Below, piece by piece: positions 27,279-36,096 of a DNA stretch of 64,000 nt. The position numbers and the translations under genes are program-made. The notes below the pieces were generated by a model. That model made no database searches. It worked only from the letters and a program-made list of their open reading frames with translations, and was not told where the DNA came from. How positions within the stretch are numbered: position 1 is the stretch's first letter; each line of letters opens with the position of its first letter. Source of the DNA: Marinirhabdus sp963799365 (lineage in GTDB: Bacteria > Bacteroidota > Bacteroidia > Flavobacteriales > Flavobacteriaceae); contig CAWCWV010000004.1 in NCBI GenBank assembly GCA_963799365.1, positions 8,544 through 72,543 on the forward strand, given 5' to 3'.

Positions 27279-28017
27279 CTACATTTTAAGGTAAAATTCT
27301 GAAACTAGATCAATATACTTTTGAGTGTATTGATGCCGTTCAGTTTCAAGAATAAGTGACTCCGCTATGACTTCACTTTTTTGAAAGGTAAATTCTATAA
27401 GACTTCTTTTTTCTTCGGAAGTTGGTGTGCCTTTAACGCTGCAAATTCTTTTTGGGAATAACTTACTTTTTGAGGCTATTTCAATAAAGAAAGCTTCTTC
27501 TTTCTTCGGAATGATAACCGCAAAAATTCCTACTTCAGAAAGTAAATGCGCCGCACTAATTGCCAGATGTTCAAACGGAAGGGAGTCTGTAAAGCGAGCT
27601 GTATCTCGTGCGTTTCTTTCAGTTTTATAAGTCTTCCGTATAAAAAGGAGGATTGGAAATAATTAGGTCGTACGTTTCTGCTATTCCTGCCTCGCCGGCA
27701 GGCATTTCAGAAACAAACTCCTGAATGGACGCGTGGTAGCAAAACAATCTATCTGCCCAGAGAGAGGTTTCGAAGTTATGAGTGCATTGTTCGTAGGCGG
27801 CATCGTCAATTTCAATGGCGTCAATGGTTTCGGCAAGAGAACGCTGCGCTAATTGCAATGCAATAACCCCAGTCCCAGCACCAATATCCAAAATACTTTG
27901 AGGTGCATTTTCTAAAGAAACCCAGGCGCCTAATAAAACACCATCGGTGCCAATTTTCATCGCGCAGCGGTCCTGAGCTACGATAAATTGTTTGAACTGA
28001 AAGGGTTTGGTTGCCAT
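27279..28017 (-). pseudogene. trmN6: tRNA1(Val) adenine-N6-methyltransferase with a frameshift
   Basis: The first 130 codons (28017-27625) encode a SAM methyltransferase with DIGAGTGVIALQLAQR and the catalytic SNPPFY. The frame then stops after TEDL. Removing one T near 27628-27630 restores EDYKTERNARDTARFTDSLP and a continuous C-terminal half that ends at the TAG at 27279-27281 (FYLKM). The repaired protein of about 245 residues is normal for TrmN6, which makes m6A37 in tRNA-Val. An insert with MPAGEAG at about residues 105-111 is encoded by a palindromic repeat. The gene overlaps the rimM stop by one base. A consensus error is the likeliest cause of the frameshift. Confidence 0.85.
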
Positions 28018-28541
28018 TAGAGGTACAAATCTATCAACCCTTCAGGGGTGTTTAGATGCAGCGTTTTGTTTTCCCTATCTACCTTAACGATAATTTCGTC
28101 ATTAATAGGAATTAAGATTTCTTTTCCTTGATATTCAATTTCAAACAAGTGTTGTGCAGTGCTGTCGTTTACTCCTGCAACAACGCCTAAGGCTCCAAAA
28201 CTGGCATCTATGACCGTAAACCCAATAATCTCGTGGTAGTAAAATTTAGTGCCAGAAAGTTTCGGTAATGCCGAAAGTGGAAGGAATAACTCGGTTCCTA
28301 GCAGCGCATCAGCATCGGCCTCGTTTTTTACTTCTTCAAATTGCACGCGAAGCAATGTCGATTTATGAAGTGATAGTTTTTCAATAAAAAATGGAATCAA
28401 GTTTTTGTGTCGTTCCACAAAAACCGATTCCATTTCTAAAAATTGTTCGGGATCGTCGGTGTCTAGTTTTACTAGCAATTCTCCCTTAAAACTGTACTTT
28501 TTTACGATTTTGCCAACGAAGAAACAGTCCTTCTTTTGCAT
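28017..28541 (-). CDS. rimM: ribosome maturation factor RimM
   Basis: A 174-residue RimM, which binds S19 and helps mature the 30S head. The N-terminal barrel VGKIVKKYSFKGELLVKLDT and the C-terminal PRC-barrel segment GAVGV-like (FGALGVVAGVNDSTAQHLFEI) with ILIPINDEIIVKVD are clear. It lies 12 bp downstream of rpsP, the classic rpsP-rimM order. Confidence 0.95.
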   Translation of the reverse strand: MQKKDCFFVGKIVKKYSFKGELLVKLDTDDPEQFLEMESVFVERHKNLIPFFIEKLSLHKSTLLRVQFEEVKNEADADALLGTELFLPLSALPKLSGTKFYYHEIIGFTVIDASFGALGVVAGVNDSTAQHLFEIEYQGKEILIPINDEIIVKVDRENKTLHLNTPEGLIDLYL

Positions 28542-28553
28542 ATCGCTTCAGTT

Positions 28554-29153
28554 TTATTCTTCTTCTTTCTTAGCTTCAACAGCAGGGGCCTTTTCAGCCT
28601 TTGCTTCTTCTGCAGCTTGATCAATAGCAGAAACTTCTTCTGTAGCTTCTACATTTTCAGCAGCTTCTGGAGTTGCTTCAGCTTCTTCCGCTACCACTTC
28701 TGGTTCTGGCTGTGCTTCAGCAATACGAGTTTCATTCACTACTTTCTCTGCTGCCAGGGCTTCAGCTTTAGCTTTCTCCTGTGCGTCAGATAATTTACCT
28801 TTTTTAGCATCTACTGCTTTTCCTTTATCCTCTATCCAAGCGTTGAATTTTGTTTCAGCTTGTTCTTCGGTTAAAGCACCTTTGGCAACACCACCCGCTA
28901 AATGATTCTTAAGCATTACTCCTTTGTAAGAAAGGATAGCTCTAGCAGTATCTGTTGGTTGTGCTCCGTTTTGTAACCATTGTACAGATTGGTCTATGTC
29001 TAGCTCAATATGTGCAGGGTTAACGTTTGGATTATAAACACCTAATTTTTCCAGGTATTTACCATCTCTTTTCGAGCGCGCATCTGCCGCTACGATCCAG
29101 TAAAAAGGCTTCCCTTTCTTACCGTGTCTTTGTAATCTAATTTTTACAGGCAT
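28554..29153 (-). CDS. rpsP: 30S ribosomal protein S16 with long Ala/Glu-rich tail
   Basis: A 199-residue protein. Residues 1 to about 80 are canonical S16 (MPVKIRLQRHGKKGKPFYWI). The remaining roughly 115 residues form a low-complexity Ala/Glu/Lys-rich tail with repeated EAEA and AEEAKAEKAPAVEAKKEEE elements, probably disordered and outside the ribosome core. S16 elsewhere is about 80-90 residues; extended forms are known in Bacteroidota. It heads the rpsP-rimM-trmN6 operon. Confidence 0.95.
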   Translation of the reverse strand: MPVKIRLQRHGKKGKPFYWIVAADARSKRDGKYLEKLGVYNPNVNPAHIELDIDQSVQWLQNGAQPTDTARAILSYKGVMLKNHLAGGVAKGALTEEQAETKFNAWIEDKGKAVDAKKGKLSDAQEKAKAEALAAEKVVNETRIAEAQPEPEVVAEEAEATPEAAENVEATEEVSAIDQAAEEAKAEKAPAVEAKKEEE

Positions 29154-29166
29154 AAAATTAATTTTT

Positions 29167-29181
29167 GAGGTTCACGACCTC
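29167..29181 (-). promoter_or_regulatory. hairpin in the rpsP leader
   Basis: GAGGT and ACCTC form a 5-bp stem with a 5-base loop just 13 bp upstream of the rpsP start codon, on the predicted leader transcript. It could influence translation, but the stem is short. Confidence 0.3.
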
Positions 29182-29200
29182 GGGTTATAATTAAGGACGG

Positions 29201-29208
29201 CAAAGATA
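29201..29208 (-). promoter_or_regulatory. TAnnTTTG -7 box of the rpsP operon
   Basis: On the minus strand this reads TATCTTTG, 47 bp upstream of the rpsP ATG. It lies back to back with the promoter of the divergent lipoprotein gene. Confidence 0.5.
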
Positions 29209-29250
29209 CTATATTTATGATGTAAAAGTAGTTAGCTTGAACTTTTATTT

Positions 29251-29258
29251 TATATTTG
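29251..29258 (+). promoter_or_regulatory. TAnnTTTG -7 box of the lipoprotein gene
   Basis: TATATTTG lies 27 bp before the ATG at 29286. It overlaps an in-frame GTG at 29256, which therefore cannot be the start codon if this promoter is real. Confidence 0.5.
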
Positions 29259-29285
29259 TGCTTTAACCTACAAACTTTTTACCCC

Positions 29286-30107
29286 ATGAAAAAGTATTTA
29301 TTGCTATGTTTAACCGCGCTCGCCTTTATTGCATGTGAAGAAGATGTAGAGGATAACAGCCCTGCATTTCAGGCCAACTTAAATTCTGAATTTTATAAAG
29401 CATTAGATGCAAAAGGAATTGTAACAGAAGAGGGTACAGTTTCACTTGTGGGTGCTACATCAAACCAAAATATAACAATTTCTATTTCTGTACTGCAATC
29501 TGGTTCCTTTCAGTTTAATAGCGGCAATGGCCACCAGGCTACTTACGAAGATGCTACAGGACAAATATATTCTACAGAATTTGGTGGTAGTGGCGTTGTG
29601 AATATCACAGGTCGAGGAACCGATGCCGGAAATGAATTTTTATCTGGTGATTTTACATTTATAGCAATTTTAGAAGGTATAGATACAGTTACAGTCAACC
29701 GTGGTATATTATATCAAGTGCCATTAGTCTCTGGTGTAATAGAAGATCCTACAGATCCAGGAAATCCTAATCTAGATGGTAATTTTGTGGCAGAAATTGA
29801 TGGAGAACTCTTTGATCCTTCTACAGTTGTGGCAACTATAACAGGTACTTCTATACAGATTATCGGGGCATTGGGTGACGATACTATAGAGCTACTCATT
29901 CCATTAGATGCAGTTCCGGCAATGTATCCCATACCCGAAGAGGGCTTTAGTGCAACTTATTTTATCTCAAACGTCGCAGAACCTGCGATTAGTGGAACTA
30001 TTAGAGTTTTTGAACATGACATGGCAGCCAAAAGTATTTCTGGAACTTTTAATTTTATGACTGAAAATCACCAGATTTCTTTGGGTCAATTCAATGTCAA
30101 TTACTAG
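29286..30107 (+). CDS. DUF6252-like lipoprotein
   Basis: A 273-residue predicted lipoprotein, with signal peptide and lipobox AFIAC at about residues 13-17. The mature part is beta-rich and appears to contain two similar halves (FQANLNSEFYKALDAKGIVTEEGTV-like and FVAEIDGELFDPSTVVATITG-like), as in the DUF6252 family of Bacteroidota. No catalytic motif. The ATG at 29286 is supported by the promoter position and the signal peptide. A terminator follows immediately. Confidence 0.75.
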   Translation: MKKYLLLCLTALAFIACEEDVEDNSPAFQANLNSEFYKALDAKGIVTEEGTVSLVGATSNQNITISISVLQSGSFQFNSGNGHQATYEDATGQIYSTEFGGSGVVNITGRGTDAGNEFLSGDFTFIAILEGIDTVTVNRGILYQVPLVSGVIEDPTDPGNPNLDGNFVAEIDGELFDPSTVVATITGTSIQIIGALGDDTIELLIPLDAVPAMYPIPEEGFSATYFISNVAEPAISGTIRVFEHDMAAKSISGTFNFMTENHQISLGQFNVNY

Positions 30108-30130
30108 CTTATTTTTAAAATATATTCTTC

Positions 30131-30160
30131 AAAAACCGATGGAAACATTGGTTTTTTTTT
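30131..30160 (+). terminator. terminator after the lipoprotein gene
   Basis: AAAACCGATG-GAAA-CATTGGTTTT with one mismatch, followed by a run of T. Confidence 0.75.
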
Positions 30161-30179
30161 GGAAACTAAGCAACTAACG

Positions 30180-30214
30180 TTAAACCTTGTTAAAGCCCGT
30201 TAAGCTTGGGTTAA
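30180..30214 (+). promoter_or_regulatory. shared GTTAAAC-type motif upstream of the first PA2169 gene
   Basis: GTTAAACCTTGTTAAAG followed 28 bases from its start by GGGTTAA. The same arrangement occurs at 30856-30892 before the second paralogue, so it is probably a common regulatory site rather than chance. Confidence 0.45.
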
Positions 30215-30318
30215 TTGTTTGGGATTGGCTATATTTACTAGTATATTGATGTATATCGAAATAGAGAAAACAAAGCTTCTAACTTCGGTTATTTTGAAAA
30301 TAGCTTTGCACATTTAAA

Positions 30319-30777
30319 ATGAAAGAGATTATGTATACTGATAAAATGTCTAATAAATTAAACGAACTTTTAACTAAGAATTACGATGCTGAGGCAGGCT
30401 ATAAAAAGGCAGCAGAAATTGTTGAAAATCCACAATTGAAGCAGTTTTTTGAAACACAAGCGCAAGCCAGATACGATTTTGGACACGAGTTGAAAACAGA
30501 GATCCGAAATTCAGGGGGAACCCCAGAAAAAGGAACAAGCTTTAAAGGTGATGCCCACAGAACATGGATGAGTATAAAAGATACGTTTACCTCAAATGAT
30601 GAGGAAAATATTCTTGAAGAAGTTAAGCGTGGTGAGAAAACTGCAGTAGAGGAATATAACGAAGTAATTGCAGATACAACCCTACCTCCTACAACCAAGG
30701 GAGTCTTAACAAAGCAAGTGTCTACTATTGAAAGCACTTTACGAAATGTAAAGAACTTTGAATCAATAGTTGCCTAA
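30319..30777 (+). CDS. PA2169-type four-helix-bundle protein, copy 1
   Basis: A protein of up to 152 residues with the PA2169/DUF2383 ferritin-like helical bundle: LNELLTKNYDAEAGYKKAAE near residues 14-33 and AHRTWMSIKDTF near 76-87. A candidate -7 box TAGCTTTG sits at 30301-30308, only 11 bp before the first ATG. The paralogue aligns from about residue 12, so the ATG at 30334 or 30346 may be the true start. It is a tandem duplicate of the next gene, with a near-identical terminator and upstream motif. Function unknown; related proteins are often stress-induced. Confidence 0.8.
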   Translation: MKEIMYTDKMSNKLNELLTKNYDAEAGYKKAAEIVENPQLKQFFETQAQARYDFGHELKTEIRNSGGTPEKGTSFKGDAHRTWMSIKDTFTSNDEENILEEVKRGEKTAVEEYNEVIADTTLPPTTKGVLTKQVSTIESTLRNVKNFESIVA

Positions 30778-30806
30778 TTCATTCGCACATAATAAGCCAA
30801 AAAAAG

Positions 30807-30833
30807 AGACCGAAAGTAATTTCGGTCTTTTTT
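30807..30833 (+). terminator. terminator after PA2169 copy 1
   Basis: AGACCGAAA-GTAA-TTTCGGTCT perfect stem plus T-run; its core is repeated after copy 2. Confidence 0.88.
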
Positions 30834-30855
30834 ATTAACGTGATTTTTAGACCGA

Positions 30856-30892
30856 GTTAAACGCTGTTAAAAATCAGCTAATCTTGGGTTAA
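30856..30892 (+). promoter_or_regulatory. shared GTTAAAC-type motif upstream of the second PA2169 gene
   Basis: GTTAAACGCTGTTAAAA followed 30 bases from its start by GGGTTAA, parallel to the motif at 30180-30214. Confidence 0.45.
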
Positions 30893-30950
30893 AAGCTATT
30901 TATAGATGCTATTGTTGACCTATCTTTATTAAAAATTAAAACAAAAACCT

Positions 30951-31403
30951 ATGAATAATTTAGAAGAAAGAGTACAGAAATTAAATGAATTGATTGAAAA
31001 AAATTACGATGCCGAAGCTGGTTACAAAAAAGCAGCCGAGTTGGTTGAAAACAATCAATTGAAGCAATTTTTTACCAATCAGGCAAAAGCCAGATACGAC
31101 TTTGGCCATGCGCTGAAAGACGAGATCAAAATGGTGGGCGGAGAAGTAAAGAAAGGAACCAGTTTTACTGGAGATGCACACCGCACCTGGATGAGCATTA
31201 AGGATACCTTTTCGGCAAACGACTCCAAAGCAATGCTGGAAGAGGTAATTAGAGGTGAGGAAGCTTCGGTAGAAGAGTATCAGGAAATTTTGCAAAAGCA
31301 AACACTTGCACCAACAACGCAGGAATTGTTGCAAAAGCAAGTAACTTCTGTACAATCAGCCTTGGCAGATGCACGTTCGCTGGATGCCTGGGAGACTAAG
31401 TAG
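30951..31403 (+). CDS. PA2169-type four-helix-bundle protein, copy 2
   Basis: A 150-residue paralogue of the preceding protein, alike along its whole length (KLNELIEKNYDAEAGYKKAA, QARYDFGH-like ARYDFGHALKDEI, GDAHRTWMSIKDTF). The near-identity of the core and the divergence of the N-terminus show tandem duplication followed by drift. It has its own upstream motif and terminator, so each copy is an independent unit. No functional residues can be assigned. Confidence 0.82.
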   Translation: MNNLEERVQKLNELIEKNYDAEAGYKKAAELVENNQLKQFFTNQAKARYDFGHALKDEIKMVGGEVKKGTSFTGDAHRTWMSIKDTFSANDSKAMLEEVIRGEEASVEEYQEILQKQTLAPTTQELLQKQVTSVQSALADARSLDAWETK

Positions 31404-31424
31404 AAATAATTGAGAAATTAGAAA

Positions 31425-31455
31425 AAAGACCGAGAGTAATTTCGGTCTTTTTTTT
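31425..31455 (+). terminator. terminator after PA2169 copy 2
   Basis: GACCGA...TTTCGGTC stem with GTAA loop and long T-run, same core as the terminator at 30807. Confidence 0.88.
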
Positions 31456-31610
31456 GTGAGCAACTTTGCTGAAATGTGAACAACTCTTCACGAATAAAGT
31501 CAGCTTAAAAATGGGGATTCTTTATTTTTACTTCAGAAATACAAGCGCTTGGTTTTTCTTTTTTAAAATTCAGAAATATACAATCGTCAATCTGAAATCT
31601 ACAATCTTTT

Positions 31611-34600
31611 ATGTACTTAATCTTCGATACCGAAACTACGGGACTTCCCCGTAATTGGAACGCTCCCTTAACCGATAGCGATAACTGGCCACGCTGTATA
31701 CAAATTGCCTGGCAGTTGCACGACGCCATGGGGAACGTGATCGAGCACGAAGATTATTTGATACAGCCCGACGGATTCAACATTCCGTTTGATGCAGAAA
31801 AGATTCACGGGATTTCTACCGAACTGGCACAGAAAGATGGTATTCCGCTCACTGAAATGATGCAGAAATTTTCAGCAGTCTTAGAGAAAACCAAATTCCT
31901 GGTAGGTCAAAATGTAGGATTCGATTTAAATATTATGGGTGCCGAATTTCTTCGGTTGAACCAGGAAAACGTATTGCCTAATTTCCCGGTGCTGGATACC
32001 TGTACCGAAACCACGGCTCAATTATGCCAGATTCCCGGAGGTCGAGGTGGTAAATTCAAATTACCAACACTTTCCGAATTACATCAATTTCTATTCGACA
32101 TATCTTTTTCTGAAGCGCACAACGCCACAGCCGATGTGGAAGCAACCACCCGATGTTTCTTTGAACTGGTACGTCGCCAGATCTTCACTGTGGAAGAACT
32201 TGACGTGCAACCCGATTACTTCGAGAACTTTTCTGAGGCAAATCCGAAGGAAATCCAGCTTATAGGTTTAGAGCACATCAATCTCCAAAAAGCTTCTGAA
32301 GCCATTCGCAAGGAATTGGAAGCTAAAGCCGAAACCCAGGAAATGTTTTCCGAAGAATTAAAAGAGAACATTGAAGTGCTCGAGGAAGCGCCTTTTGCAC
32401 ATTTACACAACCATTCTCAGTTCTCTATTTTGCAATCTACTGCCAGTACTCAGGATCTGGTGAATGCTGCGATAGCCGATAAGCAGCCTGCCGTTGCCAT
32501 TACCGACAGTGGAAATATGATGGGTGCCTTTCATTTTTCACGTGCTGTAAATATGCACAACGCAGCCCTTCAGAAACAATATGAAACGGACTTAAAAGCT
32601 TACGAAGCGTTTGACGATACTGCAACTCCCGATACCTATCGGGATGACGGTGTAGTACCCGATAAACCCAAACTACCGCAGGAATTAAAAGCAATTGTGG
32701 GCTGTGAGTTTTTTGTGTGTGAAGATCATTTGAACAAGTCACAAAAGGACAATGGGTATCAGATAGTCTTGCTGGCAAAAAATAAAAAAGGATATCATAA
32801 CCTGGCAAAAATGGCTAGTATCGCTTATATCAATGGGTTTTACTATGTGCCAAGAATTGACCGCGAAGTCATTAAAAAATATAAGGAAGATGTTATCGTG
32901 CTTTCTGGAAGTATGTATGGCGAAGTGTCCAGTAAAATCCTAAACATTGGTGAAAATCAGGCCGAAGAAGCCTTGATGTGGTGGAAAGAAGAATTCGGTT
33001 CCGATTTCTACTTGGAAATTATGCGCCACAACCAGGAAGACGAAGACCGGGTGAATGAGACGTTGATCGCCTTCAGTAAAAAGCACGATGTAAAACTAAT
33101 TGCTGCCAACAATACCTATTATATTGATAAAGAAAACGCCAACGCCCACGATATTTTATTGTGTGTAAAAGATGGTGAAAAGCAGGCAACGCCTATTGGT
33201 AGAGGGCGAGGCTATCGCTACGGATTGCCAAACCAGGAATACTACTTCAAATCGCAGGACGAGATGAAGTCGCTTTTTAAGGATCTGCCTGAAGCCATTT
33301 CAAATATTTCTGAAATCGTTGCCAAGATCGAATCCTATAGTTTGCAACGTGATGTTTTGCTTCCAAAGTTCGATATCCCTTCAGAATTTAACGTAGCCGA
33401 AGACGAAACCGATGCTGGAAAACGCGGGGAAAATGCCTATTTAAAACATCTCACCTTTAAAGGAGCTGAAAAGCGTTATGGTGAACTTAGCCCGGAAATT
33501 GAAGAACGTATCAACTTTGAGCTTGAGGTAATTGCCCATACAGGCTATCCGGGTTACTTCCTTATTACCGAAGACTTTATCCGTGAAGCCCGCGCGATGG
33601 ATGTTTCGGTTGGGCCGGGACGTGGTTCGGCAGCGGGAAGTGTGGTTGCCTATTGCCTTTGGATCACCAATATAGATCCCATTAAATACGACCTACTTTT
33701 TGAGCGTTTCTTAAATCCGGATCGTGTGAGTATGCCCGATATCGATATCGATTTTGATGATGAGGGAAGAAGCCGTGTGATGGATTATGTGATTCAGAAA
33801 TATGGCGCCAATCAGGTAGCGCAAATTATTACCTACGGAACTATGGCCGCCAAAAGTTCTATTCGGGATACGGCGCGTGTGTTGGATTTGCCCTTAGGCG
33901 ATGCCGATAGAATTTCGAAGCTCATTCCCAATATGACCAAGCTGAACAAGATCTTCGGCATGAGCGATCAGGAATTGCGGTCTAAATTCAGAAGTGATGA
34001 ACTGCCCAAAGTAAACGAACTATTAAATCTTTCCGAAGGAAGCGACCTCGAAGCCGAAACCATTAACCAGGCGAAGATTCTGGAAGGTTCGGTGCGAAAT
34101 ACAGGGATTCACGCTTGTGGCGTAATTATTACACCTAGCGATATTACCGATTTTGTCCCTGTAGCAACTGCAAAGGACAGTGATTTGTATGTCACTCAGT
34201 TTGATAACTCCGTAGTAGAAAGTGCCGGTTTGCTGAAGATGGACTTCCTGGGATTAAAAACCTTGACGCTTATAAAAGACACGGTAAAACTGGTAAAGCA
34301 CAAACACAATGTGGATCTGGATCCGGATGAATTTCCGCTGGATGATGAAAAGACCTATGAGTTGTTCCAGCGTGGAGAAACGGTAGGGATTTTTCAGTAT
34401 GAAAGTGCTGGGATGCAGAAGTACATGAAGGAGCTAAAACCAACCGTTTTTGCCGATTTAATTGCCATGAACGCTTTGTATCGGCCGGGTCCGTTGGAAT
34501 ACATTCCTAGTTTTATCCGAAGAAAAAACGGCGAGGAAGAGATTGAATACGATCTTCCAGCGATGGAAGAATACCTGCAGGAGACCTACGGAATTACAGT

Positions 34601-36053
34601 TTACCAAGAGCAAGTGATGTTGCTGTCGCAAAAGTTGGCCGATTTCAGTAAAGGTGATGCCGACGTACTTCGAAAGGCGATGGGGAAAAAGCAAAAAGCC
34701 GTCCTCGATAAAATGAAGCCGCGCTTTATTGAAAACGCCGCCAAAAAGGGTCACGATGCCGAAAAGCTGGAAAAGATCTGGAAGGATTGGGAAGCTTTTG
34801 CGAGTTATGCTTTTAACAAGAGTCACTCTACCTGCTATGCTTGGATCGCTTACCAGACTGCCTATCTAAAAGCGCATTATCCCGCCGAATATATGGCTGC
34901 GGTGCTCAGTAACAATATGAGCGACATTAAGCAAGTGACCTTCTTTATGGAAGAATGTAAACGTATGGGGCTGGAAGTGCTAGGTCCAGACGTAAATGAA
35001 TCTTTTTACAAGTTTACCGTGAATGACCGTGGCGCAGTTCGTTTTGGCATGGGCGCTGTAAAGGGCGTGGGAAGTGGTGCGGTGGAAACCATAGTGGAAA
35101 ACCGAAAAGACGGCAAGTACAAATCTATTTTCGATCTCGCCAAGCGTGTCGACTTGCGAAACGCTAATAAAAAAGCCTTTGAAAACCTGATCTTAGCGGG
35201 AGGCTTTGATAGTTTTAATCAGCACCGGGCGCAGTATCTGTTTCAGGAGGGTGATGGCGTGACGTTTTATGAAAAGGTATTAAAGTATGCCGCCAAATAT
35301 CAGGAATCTCAAAATAGCAGTCAGGTGAGTTTGTTTGGCGATGCCAGCGAAGTACAAATTGCCGAACCTCAAGTACCTCCTTGTGAAGAGTGGGGGACCA
35401 TGCAAAAGCTAAAGCAGGAAAAAGAAGTGGTGGGGATTTATATCTCTGGTCACCCGCTGGACGATTTTAAAGTTGAAATGAAAAACTTTACCAATTGTAA
35501 AGTGTCCGACTTTTACAATCTGGAAAAATTTGTAAACCGTGAGCTCTGTTTTGGAGGGGTAGTAAGCGATGTACAGCACCGCGAAAGCAAGCAGGGAAAA
35601 GGTTGGGCTATTTTCACGGTAGAAGATTATGTAGATAGTTACGAGTTTAAAATTTTTGGGGAAGACTATTTAAAGTGGCGCCATTTCCTCATTCCCAACA
35701 GTTTTATCTATGCCCGTGTTTTTGTAAAAGAAGGCTGGACCAATCGGGATACAGGTAAAAAGAGCGATCCAAGATTGCAATACACCTATATGCAAATGCT
35801 GCACGACGTGATGGACAACCAGGCCAAAAAACTCACCATCCAAATGCCCGTACAAGATTTGGAAGACGGCAAGATTGAACGCTTAAAAGAATTATTTAGC
35901 TACCACAAAGGCGATCAAAAACTCCATTTTACTATTTACGAACTGGAAGAAAAAGTAAAACTACAAATGCCCAGTCGTACGCATAAAATTAAAATTTGTA
36001 ATGAGTTGCTGGAGGAGTTGGAGTTGGAAGGGGTGACTTGTAGGTTGAATTAG
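31611..36053 (+). CDS. dnaE: DNA polymerase III subunit alpha with N-terminal exonuclease
   Basis: A 1480-residue replicative polymerase. Residues 1 to about 200 form a DEDDh 3'-5' exonuclease (FDTETTGLP, LVGQNVGFDLN, HNATADVEATTR), as in epsilon, fused to alpha in Bacteroidota. A PHP domain follows from about 265 (AHLHNHSQFSILQST). The polymerase core begins near 640, with GPGRGSAAGSVVAYCLW and the catalytic PDIDIDFDDEGR. A C-terminal OB/tau-binding region runs to the end. A palindromic repeat encodes TPDTYRDD in a loop of the PHP domain near residues 340-347. The start is the ATG at 31611; no defect was found along 4.4 kb. Confidence 0.97.
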   Translation: MYLIFDTETTGLPRNWNAPLTDSDNWPRCIQIAWQLHDAMGNVIEHEDYLIQPDGFNIPFDAEKIHGISTELAQKDGIPLTEMMQKFSAVLEKTKFLVGQNVGFDLNIMGAEFLRLNQENVLPNFPVLDTCTETTAQLCQIPGGRGGKFKLPTLSELHQFLFDISFSEAHNATADVEATTRCFFELVRRQIFTVEELDVQPDYFENFSEANPKEIQLIGLEHINLQKASEAIRKELEAKAETQEMFSEELKENIEVLEEAPFAHLHNHSQFSILQSTASTQDLVNAAIADKQPAVAITDSGNMMGAFHFSRAVNMHNAALQKQYETDLKAYEAFDDTATPDTYRDDGVVPDKPKLPQELKAIVGCEFFVCEDHLNKSQKDNGYQIVLLAKNKKGYHNLAKMASIAYINGFYYVPRIDREVIKKYKEDVIVLSGSMYGEVSSKILNIGENQAEEALMWWKEEFGSDFYLEIMRHNQEDEDRVNETLIAFSKKHDVKLIAANNTYYIDKENANAHDILLCVKDGEKQATPIGRGRGYRYGLPNQEYYFKSQDEMKSLFKDLPEAISNISEIVAKIESYSLQRDVLLPKFDIPSEFNVAEDETDAGKRGENAYLKHLTFKGAEKRYGELSPEIEERINFELEVIAHTGYPGYFLITEDFIREARAMDVSVGPGRGSAAGSVVAYCLWITNIDPIKYDLLFERFLNPDRVSMPDIDIDFDDEGRSRVMDYVIQKYGANQVAQIITYGTMAAKSSIRDTARVLDLPLGDADRISKLIPNMTKLNKIFGMSDQELRSKFRSDELPKVNELLNLSEGSDLEAETINQAKILEGSVRNTGIHACGVIITPSDITDFVPVATAKDSDLYVTQFDNSVVESAGLLKMDFLGLKTLTLIKDTVKLVKHKHNVDLDPDEFPLDDEKTYELFQRGETVGIFQYESAGMQKYMKELKPTVFADLIAMNALYRPGPLEYIPSFIRRKNGEEEIEYDLPAMEEYLQETYGITVYQEQVMLLSQKLADFSKGDADVLRKAMGKKQKAVLDKMKPRFIENAAKKGHDAEKLEKIWKDWEAFASYAFNKSHSTCYAWIAYQTAYLKAHYPAEYMAAVLSNNMSDIKQVTFFMEECKRMGLEVLGPDVNESFYKFTVNDRGAVRFGMGAVKGVGSGAVETIVENRKDGKYKSIFDLAKRVDLRNANKKAFENLILAGGFDSFNQHRAQYLFQEGDGVTFYEKVLKYAAKYQESQNSSQVSLFGDASEVQIAEPQVPPCEEWGTMQKLKQEKEVVGIYISGHPLDDFKVEMKNFTNCKVSDFYNLEKFVNRELCFGGVVSDVQHRESKQGKGWAIFTVEDYVDSYEFKIFGEDYLKWRHFLIPNSFIYARVFVKEGWTNRDTGKKSDPRLQYTYMQMLHDVMDNQAKKLTIQMPVQDLEDGKIERLKELFSYHKGDQKLHFTIYELEEKVKLQMPSRTHKIKICNELLEELELEGVTCRLN
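32628..32643. repeat. CCCGAT palindrome inside dnaE
   Basis: CCCGATACCTATCGGG matches the intergenic palindrome family TCCCGATAGCTATCGGGA seen at 46.8-48.6 kb. In dnaE it is read in frame and encodes part of TPDTYRDD. Confidence 0.65.
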
Positions 36054-36096
36054 GAGTTGAGATTGTGTAATTTAGCTATGAAATAAAAACCAGGTA

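Noticed and set aside
27427..27630. Small plus-strand gene after the acyl-CoA dehydrogenase
   Set aside because: It is antisense to the C-terminal half of trmN6, which reads as good protein once one base is removed.
28536..28793. Plus-strand open frame opposite the rpsP tail
   Set aside because: It exists only because the Ala/Glu repeat has few stops in the antisense; composition (Phe/Ser-rich) is an antisense artefact.
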